The notes under the pieces: model-generated
The model's input: the letters and a program-made list of their open reading frames with translations, nothing else
The model's database searches: none
Told to the model about the DNA's origin: nothing
Program-made: the position numbers and the translations under genes
Source of the DNA: Epinephelus fuscoguttatus
Taxonomy: Eukaryota > Chordata > Actinopteri > Perciformes > Serranidae
Length of the DNA stretch: 64,000 nucleotides
NCBI RefSeq assembly: GCF_011397635.1
Contig: NC_064771.1
Span: forward strand, 16,307,379-16,371,378
Direction: 5' to 3'
Shown: piece by piece, positions 33,501 to 44,829 of the stretch
Layout of the letters: the number at the start of each line of letters is the position of its first letter
How positions within the stretch are numbered: position 1 is the stretch's first letter

Positions 33501-36500
33501 TTTTAAGATTGACAATTCAGGAGAAAATTAACGGTGAGATAACTGCCAATACATCACCAGGGTTCTTTTTTAAACTTTGAAGGTCCCTCCATGGTAACAA
33601 AATACAGTATACAACTGCTCTCAAAAACTGGCTGGTACTCGTGATGAGTTAAGTTAATGTTTATTAATATGTAAAGGTAAAGGAAGACAATGTTAAAGGC
33701 TGTTAGCAGGAACAAAAGCAGGAACTCACGAACGTGACTGTTGCTGAGTAAAGTCCTCCCGCTTGCCCACACAGCTCTACAGGCGTAAGTACCACCCTCT
33801 TTCGGCTTCATGAAGTTCTTGCCAGAATCCATAAGTGCCCATGGCTCATCAGGCTTCTTGTAGTACCAGCGAAAGGACTTCTCATTGGGACATTTTGGAC
33901 AAGAGCACGACATGCCAGTGTTTGCAGAGAGAAATGCCCTCATAGGAGGCACTGAAAAGGACAAATAAGGAGACAGACATAACAAGATGTCTACTGGAAA
34001 AACAAAATGCATGTGTGAAGCATACGGTTTTGCATATGAGAGGGAAACTGACATACGTTGGACAAACACATCTTGATCATCAGACGTCACATTGCTTAGG
34101 GGCCCATCAGTGTGCGCCTTGTGTTTGAAGATGGCATTACACCGATAGCTTCCACTTGTAGATTCTGTCACTTCAGGGATTTTGTGGGTAGGACTATCAT
34201 TTCCCCGAAGGACTGTATTGTTTTTGTAGAAAACAGTGCTTCTAATTTGATTTGTGCCCCAGGCAAGGCACCTCAGGCTCAGACTCTCCCCAACTACGGC
34301 AGGGAAAGGATACATTTCCAGTGATATTTCCTTCTCTGAAAGAAGATGAAGAATGATTTGGACATGTTAATAAATCTAATAATGTAACACTGTGAAAGGA
34401 GAATCTGCAGCTCCCCTTTACTTTGTATTACAAAGTATTAAGATAACAGTCAGCCTACCTGAAGTCCTGATGATGACTTGGTTACTTCTGCCTTGCCCAT
34501 TATCAGAGCACCAGAAAACGGTCTCTGGGATTTCCAGGCTCTTGGATTGAAAGTCGACACTCACACTGTCATTTTTCAACCTCAGCGCAATCCTTTTTGT
34601 CCCCTCTGGTCTTTTTCCCCTGTAGACCCAGCACTTCCATCCCTGCAGACCATCCTCATTGTCAAGCTGCAGGACAACTGAACCTCCCGTCTGCACCACT
34701 GGTTGGCCTATCTTGATGGTGAGTGAGGCAGTTGGAACGTAATCTGAATGGTAAAGGAAACAAATAATACAAATATGTGTATGGATTCATGTATCTCCTT
34801 TTACACCTTTGAGAGTTTGAACTTAAATACTCACCCAGGACGTTAATGGAAACCTTGTCACTCTTTTGCCCATTGCTCTCACATTGATACGAGCCTGAGT
34901 GCCTAGGTGAAGCAACTCCTATCTTCCAGATTTTGTTCGTCTGCTGTTGTTCCTGGCTGTCGACGTACCATTTCACACTGCTTCCACTGTTGTCGCAGCT
35001 CAGAAAAATCAAGTCCCCAGAGAAGATCTGCTTGAGTGTGGGTGACACAGTAACTAAGGAGGCAGAATAAAAAAAGGCATACAGTAAAGTCTTTGAGTTG
35101 GCCCAGATTATGTCATTACAAGAGGGGGCTGTTGTACATGGTTTTGCTGCGACCTTATTGACATTTTACACCCCGGAGAAATAATAGAGGGAAGGTGGAG
35201 GACTGACGCCTTTGCACATGTGTGAACACTGATTACCTTGTGGCTTTTGCTGACATCTTGCCAGGAGCACAAACACTGTAACAAAATAAAAAAAAAAGTT
35301 ATTCTTTCATAGAAAGAAAGTCTGTCATGGCTAATTATACGCTGTTGATTAATCACTGCCACTGTGGTGTCTTTTCATGGATTTCATGAATTTTCATTTA
35401 ACACAGTTAAGGTTTCTGTAGGTGGTGCCGTTTTGTTTAGTCTAGGAAGCTACACAGCTGTTCAATTCAATCTGAAGTGATAAGTTAGTAAAACAAAATA
35501 AAATCAAGTTTTAATTAAATTTTTTCCATTAGTATAATAATAATTATTATATTAAAGTTCAAGACCTGTAAAGCTGAATTCACTACACAGAACATTGTAT
35601 TCCTTTCACTCTGTAGTTATTTGTCATTCAAACATTTTTGTTAAATATTTACTTTTTTATTTCATCCATAATTTTTATAGTATATCAATATACTTAAAAA
35701 AAACACAGATTATTTGTTTGAACATTTAATTATATAATTAAGGATAAAGGACATCTACGGTGTAGAAACAACAATGGAAATTAGGTTTTACGTACCACAG
35801 TATTACATTGTCGCGTTACTCCAAAATAAATGAAATATATATAATTTACACAGTATGTGTTGTTTTGCAGCATATTAGTTTGCTTTACCTTTACTTTATA
35901 ATGCAGTGAATTTAAATCATTAAAAAAGACACATTAACTGGCACAAAAATTATTCTACAGCTTCTAGAAAACTTTTGTCCTGATGGTGTTATAATAATAA
36001 TTACAACAACAATTAATAAATAGATAAATAAATAATAACAAACAATAATTAATAAAGACTATAGTGATGTTTTCTCAGAAAAATATTGCAACAAAATAAT
36101 TGATTTTCAATAAGTAACTAAAAATATCTTGCATGTTTTCAATGGAATACTTTTATGAATTCTGTACATATGTGAGTATTATGTAGAAATTACTAACAAA
36201 TATCTGTGCCTTTTATTAGAGTTAATGATTTATTATAATCAATATACACAATTCTATAAAAAATGTTTAGCAGATGTGTAGATGGTACTTGTTTAATTAT
36301 TTTAATTATTTTATATATAATAAAAAAAGAGAGAGAAAATAACAACGTTGGGCAGAAAAATGTAAAATTGAAAAAAGTATTATCCACAAATATATAGAAA
36401 ACAGTTGGAGTTATTTTAATTGTTTTGATACAGTTTGTCATGGAATTTGTGTAATTTTCATCTCCGCCTATTTATTTGCATGCCTGGTTATACACATCAT

Positions 36501-37925
36501 TAAATGTAAAAGAATACAGTTTTAATTTCGGATATTATACTAAACAATTTTCTTATACGGATGAATAAATGCTTCGTATTTGAAATTATTGATACTGTTT
36601 TAAATTAATCCTAACACCTAATCCTAGTGCAGGCCCCCAGAATTAATGTAAATGACAGTACAGTATCCTCACAAGCAGGCCTGAAAATGAACACCTGCCA
36701 AGAGCCAAATGCGGGTAGATTTTCCATTTGGCGACTAAATCTCGGAAGGCTTTCTGCCACATTGGCGGGTAAATGTTTGTACCAAAATAGTAATGTAATA
36801 AATTATATATAATAGCTATTTGACAGTGGCTAATAGCAGACTGGCGCTCTGTTCATGTAGTAATGAACTGTAATGTATGCCGGCAATATGCTAAAGAAAA
36901 AAAACGCAACAACAACTGGTTTGTCATCGGTAACAAAACGATGAAGTTGGAGAACATCTATGACCATGAACGCAGCAAGTGTCACATAGCCTACTATGTT
37001 ACTGTAAATTACTGTTATGTTTGAAGTACAAATGTTTGAAGTACAAAGTGCAAATGGAATTTTGAGCTCAAAACTCGATAATATTACACTAATTTTGCTT
37101 CAAATTTCACTCATGGCCTCTCCTTTAAGCTTGTATTCAACATAATACTGTATTATCTCAATAAAAAGTACTGAAACAAATGTATATGTGGCAGAAAAAG
37201 GCAACTCATTATTTTGGCTGGTACAAAATATGCTTGGCTGGTGGATATTTTCATCTACCAGTCCCCTTGGCCGGTGAGCCAAAAAGTTAATTTTCAGCCC
37301 TGCTCACAAGTATAAAGCAAATGTCTGCATCTAGATGCATCTGCATAAGTGTATACTTTGTCAACTTGAGATTGTAATTTGTGCTTACATTTAGTTATTC
37401 AGTAAACTGACGTCTTCTGGCTAAGAATACTAATCACACATTTATTCATTTCTGTAACCACTTATTCTGTTAGGGGTCACGGGGGTGCTGATATTAGGCG
37501 AAAGGTGGGTCACACCCTGAACGGGTTGCCAGACTATCACAGGGCTGACATACAGAGACAGACAACCATTTGAGCTCACATTCACACGTTTAGAGTCACC
37601 CGTTAACCAACAAATTATATTCTTCAGATACTTATTTCTATTATTTAAGATGAATGTCTATATATTATCCCACTTTTTAAAACAAAATGTACTAATTTTC
37701 TGATTTTGTTTTAACCCTTATTCGTCCTGTTTACAGATGATACTCCCCTGCTCTCACACCGATCTGTTACCACACAGGGTTAAGTGAGTTGCTTAAAGGC
37801 ACCTCAGTGATTTTAATGTAGGCAAAACTTTAACATGTATTTGTTGAATTTTTCATATTACCATATTTCATTGGATCCCTCTTACCTGACACGATCAGCA
37901 GATGTTTCATTCCCCACATGGTCAT
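30305..37925 (-). CDS. Fc-receptor-like immune receptor: four Ig-like domains, one membrane segment, multi-tyrosine tail (501 aa)
   Basis: Coding exons, 5' to 3' on the minus strand: 37925-37886, 35275-35237, 35053-34835, 34743-34459, 34335-34057, 33951-33730, 30802-30695 and 30618-30305. Every join is GT/AG in phase 1, as is usual for Ig-superfamily genes. Exons 1 and 2 encode a split signal peptide (MTMWGMKHLLIVSVFVLLA). Ig-like domains cover about residues 27-99, 100-194, 195-287 and 288-361. Domains 1, 3 and 4 have the usual cysteines (LSC/YQC, LRC/YRC, MSC/YAC); domain 2 lacks the first and has a displaced one (GWKCW). A valine-rich membrane helix covers about 365-387, followed by YRYYKKR. 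The 104-residue tail carries YEDM, YEGL, YDTL, YEAL, YDTV, YEAL and YHTL. The split signal exons and domain style resemble the Fc receptor and FCRL family. A ligand cannot be inferred. Alternatives are another fish leukocyte receptor family. Confidence 0.85.
31372..32285. mobile_element. hAT-like element in the receptor intron before the membrane exon
   Basis: Termini read CAGGGCTTGACGC at the left and GTCGAGCCCTG at the right, inverted relatives in hAT style. Inside are near-palindromic stretches such as AGCACATGTGCTCCT and GCGCACATGTGCCCCT. A nested unit between about 31720 and 31950 (CTTTCACATAAAGCGCG to TGTGTGAAAAGGGC) may be a further insertion. No clear 8-base duplication is seen and there is no transposase frame. 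Confidence 0.55.
33076..33430 (+). mobile_element. Probable TTAA-type element, left part only
   Basis: TTAA at 33076-33079 is followed by AGGGGTACTCCAGC, which resembles the left ends of TTAA-flanked foldback elements. No matching right end was found before the next receptor exon, so the right limit is a guess. Confidence 0.35.
37441..37620 (+). repeat. Common fish dispersed repeat, short copy
   Basis: GTCACACCCTGAACGGGTTG and CAGAGACAGACAACCATTTGA correspond to ACACCCTGAACAGGG and AGAGACAACCATTCATG in the copy at 51395-51690. It lies in the first intron of the receptor gene. Confidence 0.6.
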
Positions 37926-37929
37926 GTCA

Positions 37930-38130
37930 GAGTAGCACAGACAAGAGAAAGAAAAATGACTGGGTGCTGACAAGTGACCACACGGTAACTGGCTTTTTTA
38001 AGTCGTGTTGAGGAAGTTGCAACTGGGGCTGAGCCAAGATCAGAAGTGTTGCAAAAAAAACCCAGTAAGAAATGTTTTCTGTATTCTCCAGTATCAACTG
38101 TAAGTATACGTCCCCTCACTAAGAATATTT

Positions 38131-38175
<45 letters not shown>

Positions 38176-41100
38176 GCTGACTCACTTGTAGCACTAATTA
38201 CAGTACAAGGGTTAACAGAAAAGCAGTGAAAAAAGAGGCTCACTTAACACTGCAGAAACCCCTGTGGCTTAAAAGCAAATTGGAACTAAAGACAGCTAAT
38301 GGTTAAATCAAAGGTCTATATTTAGAGAACCTCAGCTAAACTGAGATGGCAAACAAGAGACTCAAATGAGGACAAAAGCAAGCCCTCTTTTGTATGGGAA
38401 ACAATAGTTCAACTCACTCAGTAAACAAGGCCGATATGGAGTTTCGAGAGGTTGCATGAAAGCCACAGACAGAACAAGACAGGAGAAAGAGTAGAACTTT
38501 GGTGTTGCATTCAAATTTAGGGCCTGAATCCTTTAAACAATAGTAGTGATAATAAAGATTTGAAAGATGAAGCAAGTCCTCCAGAGTTAAAGCTGACCCT
38601 TATAAACTTTAAAAAGAGTTCTTCAAGCCTCACAAAGAGATGTGTCTGCTGCAACTGACACCTTAAACTTATAATTTCCATCTTGCAGTTTCTGTTTTTT
38701 TCCAGTTCCTGTGATTCATTTCTAATTAAATGCAAAAACCTGGTAATATGATGCAACCACATGACACATCCCAGCTGTATCAGTTGATGACTATCACCTT
38801 ATTGTAGCATTTAAACTGGCGACTGGCAAACATTGACCTTTTGGATACAGAGGGCATTTTTCTCAGCGTTTGGATAAGCCTGTGGTAGCCGTGTTGACTC
38901 AGTAAGACATACATTACTTGGAAGTTTTGGTCTTGTTAATATTATTATGTGCAATGTATGTTTACGCCTCTGAGAGAGTCCTAAAAATAGCCTTTTCTGG
39001 TGGGGTTTTTTTTTTGTCATGATACTGGAAGTGGGGAGGGTGCAGAGAGTTAAGTGGGCAGGCAGTGGTGTTGTTGCAAAGATGCAGCGCTCAGAGGTCT
39101 AAACAGATGAAGTAAATGCCAAATTTACATATAGACCATCTGGTCTTACAGATGGTCATATCTGATTGGATGATAAATGGACCATAAACAACTCTGGCAC
39201 CAAACCTGAACTATCACAGTGCTGCTTGGTAGTGGATCAAAACAATAAATGATAGATATCTATGGATGCAGGAACTCAACATTCAGCATTATGTAAGATC
39301 AAGATGGCTTAAGTCAGTTATGTTGCGATTGTTGTAATATATATTTTAAAGCTACCCCCTACTTTTTTGGTTTCTGTGTAAAATGTTTCTGAGAAAGGAA
39401 GGAGAAACTGTCACAGATGTTTATCGAATCAAATGGCTAAACCCTTATACAGATCAAAAGCAGAAACCACATGGGTTGTGTTGAGTTCTTTGTGGCTGCT
39501 GACACCACAGTGCTAAGATGGGGTGTGAATCCAACAGACAGCGAGGCTAAAAGAGGAAAACAAAATGTAGACGCTTTTTAAAATTGCATGACATCAACCA
39601 GTGTGTGACAATTGCTTTTTATCGGTGCACAGATCAGATGAGATGTTGTGAACCCTTATGTACTATGGGCACCTAGATCAGGTTTTAAAAAGAATAGTGA
39701 TCTAACACTTTTACACAGCATTTTATAATGAGTTATTTACTTGCAGGTCATTTTAGGACACTGTGGGTTTTTGGTGTTGACTGACCTAATGCTGATTTCT
39801 GAAAATAAAGACTTCTGCTTTTCTAGAACGTGGGAAAGAAGACCAAATTCTAAATACACTAACTTAAAACTAACAGACTTCTCTCCTGCACCTAAAAAAT
39901 GTTACATACGAGCTAAGTAACTTAAATTAATAGCGTCAAAGGATCGGTGAATTCTCCTGTCAGGCAAACTAAATGCAGCTGTCTCAAAGCTCACATTCGC
40001 TTGGTGTGACACATGACAAAACAAAATGTGCTGTTCCTATTTTGCTGTCATGTTTCTCAGAATCAAAGGTTTCATTTTGTCCAGTAGGGACATTTTTGAC
40101 TTACTGTCCTCAGCAACACTTAGCAACACCAATTCATAAAACGAAAAAGAGCCAAATTCTTTTTCTAAAGTAAAATGTCTCTTCAGTTTCATTTGTTTTG
40201 TCGTTACACATTATGATTGTCAGATGTCAGATTAAAAAGAGGAAGATAAAAACAGATCAGTGTTGAAACACGATTTCTGCAACTACCTTCTAGGAACTGT
40301 CTTTTCACAGCGAATGTTGCAGAAACGCATGTCTGACAAGGCGGGGGAGAAAAAGGAGCGACATTCTGAGAACTGCTTCATTGCTCACCTTCAAAAAATA
40401 GTTTCGGGTCTCTGTTTCAATTACATGAAATGGCCACCAGAGTCCAGCACTGCATCGGTTTTCCCTGAGAACATTTTCATGAATGAGGCCTTACAGCAGG
40501 ATTTAGCCTGAATGTCACTGTCTGTGTCTGTACAGTAAGAAAATGCTTTATTGTACATCATATAATATTAAAAAAATTGCAATTTTAAGAGAGAAACTGT
40601 ATTTAGGGCTGTGAATTTGCAAACCGGTCTGTGAGTGCAGAGATCACAAGTTGTGAATCTCAAAATGTGATTGTATTGTTTGATTAGTATAAATTTTGTT
40701 GGCGTGTTAGCTCTAAAAACTTAAGACGTATTTTTATGTTTCAGGCCAGTGATTTAAAGCAATACCTTCTTTGTGCTTCACAGCTTCGATTTCATAAATC
40801 AATAGTTTTTTTTCTCCTCCTGCCCTCTACTACCATCTCTTCTTCTGCTTTTGTTTTCCTTTTTCTTCTGACTCTATTTCAGTGTAAGCAGAGTGACTGC
40901 ACTCATTAAAACACCAAAATCAGGGAAAAAAAAAAAACAAAAATAAAAACCCTAGCCAGCATATTCTTACTACTGTATGGTCCGTCTGCCCGTGACCCAC
41001 TTTTCTCTCCTTGCCTGTGGCATGAGAGGCGTTCACACAGAAAGCAGGAGGAAAGCTAGTTTCTCATTCTCACAATAAGGACATTGGGCAATAAAGGCAG

Positions 41101-43335
41101 CGATGGTAGGATGGAAAGTGAGGTGAATACACACCATGGAGTGGTGCACCATTAAAGGAGAGCACCCACTAGAGCTCTTATCAAGGGTTACAATGCAGGT
41201 ATCATGTAGTCCTTAAGAGGCGGGATACGGCAGGATACAGAGTGTACAGAGCGTACTATTGTGTGCATTAATGTATTTCAGCCCAGCTCGCCTTCCTCTG
41301 TCCTCCATCCTTCCATTTGATGGGCTCTAAAAACAACCATAAAGCAAGAATACAGCCAGTTTTTTTAACACTCCAACTGTATAAACGCAGTAATGATTAT
41401 TATATAAACTTACTCAGTATCATCACACACGTCAAACTTTAACAATACTAAATATCTAAATCATTTCCTATTTAAGGTGTAGGTTATTTCTGTTAGTTTA
41501 TTGGTATGCGTATTGGATATGACATGAGCAAACATTTCCTACTTGAACCAAGGACATTGAGGTTATACTGTATCTGACTTAACCACTGAGCCACCAGACA
41601 CCCCGACCAATGAGTTGTTGTTCTGAGGTTTCATCATTCCTCTTCTAGCCAAGGAGTAGGTCATGAACTTTTTCCTAATGCCTGCTAGTTCAACTTTGTT
41701 TCTCCGAGGGATGACTGGTCTGAGAAGAGAGTTGAACTGTTGGGCTTTAGGAAACAGTTTTTGACCTTCTGCTTGTTAGGTTTGCATCTGACCTGAACAT
41801 GACCTGACGCAGCCCTGTGTTATATTACCTTTAGCCAACACAAGGAAAATTCACTTAATAATCCAACCCACTGCGGTGCGACAGCAGCGACAGCAGTGAC
41901 ACAGAAGCATAATACCCCCAATATCCAGTTCATCTCCGGGTTAACAGTGTTAGCTGTGTTGACCCTGTTGTCATTGTTTGCACTGTTGGTGCTCATTAGC
42001 AGCATTTCAGCTCAGCCACCTCCATGTTTGTTTGTGATGTCAGAGGTGCACCCATGTGCAGGCAATCCCGATCCAGACTCTGAATATCGTATATTGCACC
42101 TTTAAGGCCAATACCACATAATTGCAATGTGTGTCTCATACTGTACCTCTCATTCTCTCCCTGCAATGTTTCCTGTCATGTTCACTATCTAATAGTGGCA
42201 AAAATGCCATAATAATAATCTTTGAAACATAAACAAAACAGAACAATCAGTCCAGTCGGTGTATTTGTTAACTAACACTCCCACAAAGCATCAACTCTCC
42301 ATAATTTAGTTCACATTTTACTAGCGGATCAGTATATTTCAACCAAAGTGCTTGTTGAACAGTGTCTGAAACCATCTCCCACCAAGCCATTTCAATGGTC
42401 TAGATCTACCTATTTCTTTAACCTGTTGAAACCAACAATCCAACACTTACACCCACTTTATACGGTAGGTAGGTCTGAAACGTCTCTCTTAAGCTTTTAT
42501 TTTCTTTCCTCCATTACTCTCAAGCTAGTTTGACGCGCAGGATGTAGACTGTGCGTATACGCCTGCCACTGGACACCTATTTCAGACAGAATTCTCCTTC
42601 CCCTTCCACCATCTGCCATCACTATTTTGCAAGGGTATTGATGCAGCATTCTGGGCTTAGCACTGCCCACGACAGTTTTTTCCATAGTGCGTAATTATGA
42701 TGGGTTCATCCAGACCCTTCTCTGGTGTTTGCTCCGTGTTGAGATCGGTCTGGCTATGCAAAGCTGTTTTTGAGCATTCAACCTAGAACAACACCATGAA
42801 TATCTTCAAGGGAAGAACATCCACCGTTAAGGTGCTGTTACCCTCTTTTGATCAATAATCACCTCTTGACCTGCTCTGCAATGGCAGAGTGGTTGTGATG
42901 AACATCTAGACACACTTTTGCCTTCAGATGTGGTTGGATGACTTGTTGTAACAACTGTTAGTTTTAAGTATATCCCAATCTATAGAGAACACACCATAGT
43001 TAAGGTCATTGGTATGTAGATTTTAAAACAAGGAAGTAATGAAAGGCCTGTGAAGGTATGTTTCTTTCTGTAAATACTGTATGAACCTTAAGATCACACA
43101 GAGGTCTAAAGTGCTAAGATAAGATATAGAGGTACAAAAAAACATAAATATGATTGAAACATTGTAACATGTTTTTGTTATATTAGTTTGTGTATTTTAA
43201 TATTCACTTTTCTGCTGTGTAGTTAATGTTTACATGTAAAGCACATTTGATAGTTGCCTTGCTTGAAGTTACAGTGTTTGCATCAGGTTTGTCCATGTGT
43301 TTTGTCAGGACTTCCTGTATAAGAGTTACAATTTT
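37930..43335. other. Intergenic interval upstream of the receptor gene
   Basis: Beyond the microsatellite I see no coding exon, RNA gene or well-bounded repeat. Open frames here are short and lack splice support or recognisable motifs. The receptor promoter should lie just above 37925, but no TATA box or other clear element stands out. Confidence 0.45.
38134..38172. repeat. (TA)n microsatellite
   Basis: About 20 uninterrupted TA units lie upstream of the receptor's first exon. Confidence 0.95.
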
Positions 43336-43339
43336 AAAC

Positions 43340-44305
43340 TTAAAGGAGAAGTCCAGTATTTTGCACTTTGAGCCCCATTTCTGAGTTGTAAATTATGAAA
43401 TAGAGTGGTTAAGACCAAAATAGTGATGATTGCTCATTTTCGGAGAATTTGTCTTTCCCCTGCCTGGCTTAACACTGCTGCATATGGCCATGTGTGAACC
43501 TGTCCTAAAACCACCCTAAACGTTCGTTTTCAAAGCCATGAAACTCACCGAGTGGTCAGTGGTGTTCGGTGATGTTCTGACATAAAAATCGTAGCAAACT
43601 GTGGTTTCCATCCGTGTTTTCGGTATTCATCTCGATTGTCGAACTTTTTTTCAGCTGCCTCACACCCGTGTGTAAACTTCCCCTTGGTCGTTCGTTTGAC
43701 CCTGAAGCATTATACGGTTCAGCCCACTTGATGGTGATAATGCTCTTATACGTGGGTGTCGCCAACCGGCAGGAAACCATTGCAATGTATACTGCAAAGG
43801 TAATCCATTGTGCAGTTGTTTAAACTTATTACAAAACTTTTTCATTCATTCTCGTTCTTCCTTCAGGAGCGCACACAGCACTGTTGAGCTGGCACTTTCG
43901 CTGAGCTAAAAGACTAGGATGACTACAACCTTGTCGTAAACAACCCCCTTTCCGTTTCCGGTGGCGGATTACTACCAACGGACAATGATGCTTCCTATAG
44001 AACAGCAATGGATTAGACAAAATGTCAAATAAATCATCACGGAAACCACAGTTTGCTACGATTTTTGTGTCAGAACATCACCGAACACCACTGACCAGAG
44101 TTGAGTTTCATGGCTTTGAAAACGAACGTTTCGGGTGGTTTTAGGACAGGTTCGCACATGGCCATAGGCAGCAGTATTAAGCCAGGCAGGGGAAAGCCAA
44201 AGCCAAATTGAGCAATTGGCACTTTTTTGGTCTTAACTACTCTATTTCATCATGAACAACCCAGAAATGGGGCTCAAAGTTCAAAATACTGGACTTCTCC
44301 TTTAA
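43340..44305. mobile_element. TTAA-flanked foldback element with long inverted termini (958 bp)
   Basis: The element spans 43344-44301 between TTAA at 43340-43343 and 44302-44305. It begins AGGAGAAGTCCAGTATTTTG and ends with the near-complement. The inverted match continues inward for about 270 bases, including AAACGTTCGTTTTCAAAGCC and ATCACCGAACACCACTGACC on the right arm. The centre is unique sequence without a transposase. Its right end is copied twice more in the palindrome array that follows. Confidence 0.85.
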
Positions 44306-44800
44306 ATTGTAGCACCCTCAGTAAGCCAAGCAGTGTAATTCTGACAGTGATCTGTCACATTACTATCTTTTTTTTAAAAGATAGTACTGTGACAGATCAC
44401 TATCAGAATACACTGTATTTTAATGATCTGTCACATTACTATCTTTTTTTTAAAAGATAGTAATGTGACAGATCACTATCAGAATTACACTGCTTGGCTT
44501 ACTGGACTTCTCCTTTAAATTGTAGCACCCTCAGTAAGCCAAGCAGTGTAATTCTGACAGTGATCTGTCACATTACTATCTTTTTTTTAAAAGATAGTAC
44601 TGTGACAGATCACTATCAGAATTACACTGTGACAGTGATCTGTCACATTACTATCTTTTTTTTAAAAGATAGTAATGTGACAGATCACTATCAGAATTAC
44701 ACTGCTTGGCTTACTGGACTTCTCCTTTAAATTGTAGCACCCTCAGTAAGCCAAGCAGTGTAATTCTGATAGTGATCTGTCACATTACTATCTTTTAAAA
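44287..44800. repeat. Nested palindrome array: tandem ~213-bp units containing hairpins
   Basis: The segment starting TACTGGACTTCTCCTTTAAA recurs at 44287, 44500 and 44712, giving periods of 213 and 212 bases. Each full unit holds two hairpins whose arms read GATCTGTCACATTACTATC and its complement around a T-rich/A-rich centre. Hairpins lie at 44347-44400, 44424-44475, 44560-44613 and 44635-44688, with a half copy at 44772-44800. A wider inverted pair, GTAAGCCAAGCAGTGTAATT and its complement, encloses each hairpin pair (44321-44501 and 44534-44713). This is not a CRISPR array: there are no spacers and the repeats are self-complementary. Confidence 0.9.
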
Positions 44801-44829
44801 AAAATTGCAGCCTTCCCACCAGATTTATT

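Noticed and set aside
33554-34315. 253-residue minus-strand open frame
   Set aside because: It joins two genuine receptor exons by reading through the intron between them (33952-34056) and past a donor at 33729. The spliced model explains it better.
44287-44800. CRISPR-like regular repeats
   Set aside because: Repeats are self-complementary and contiguous with no unique spacers, and the DNA is vertebrate.
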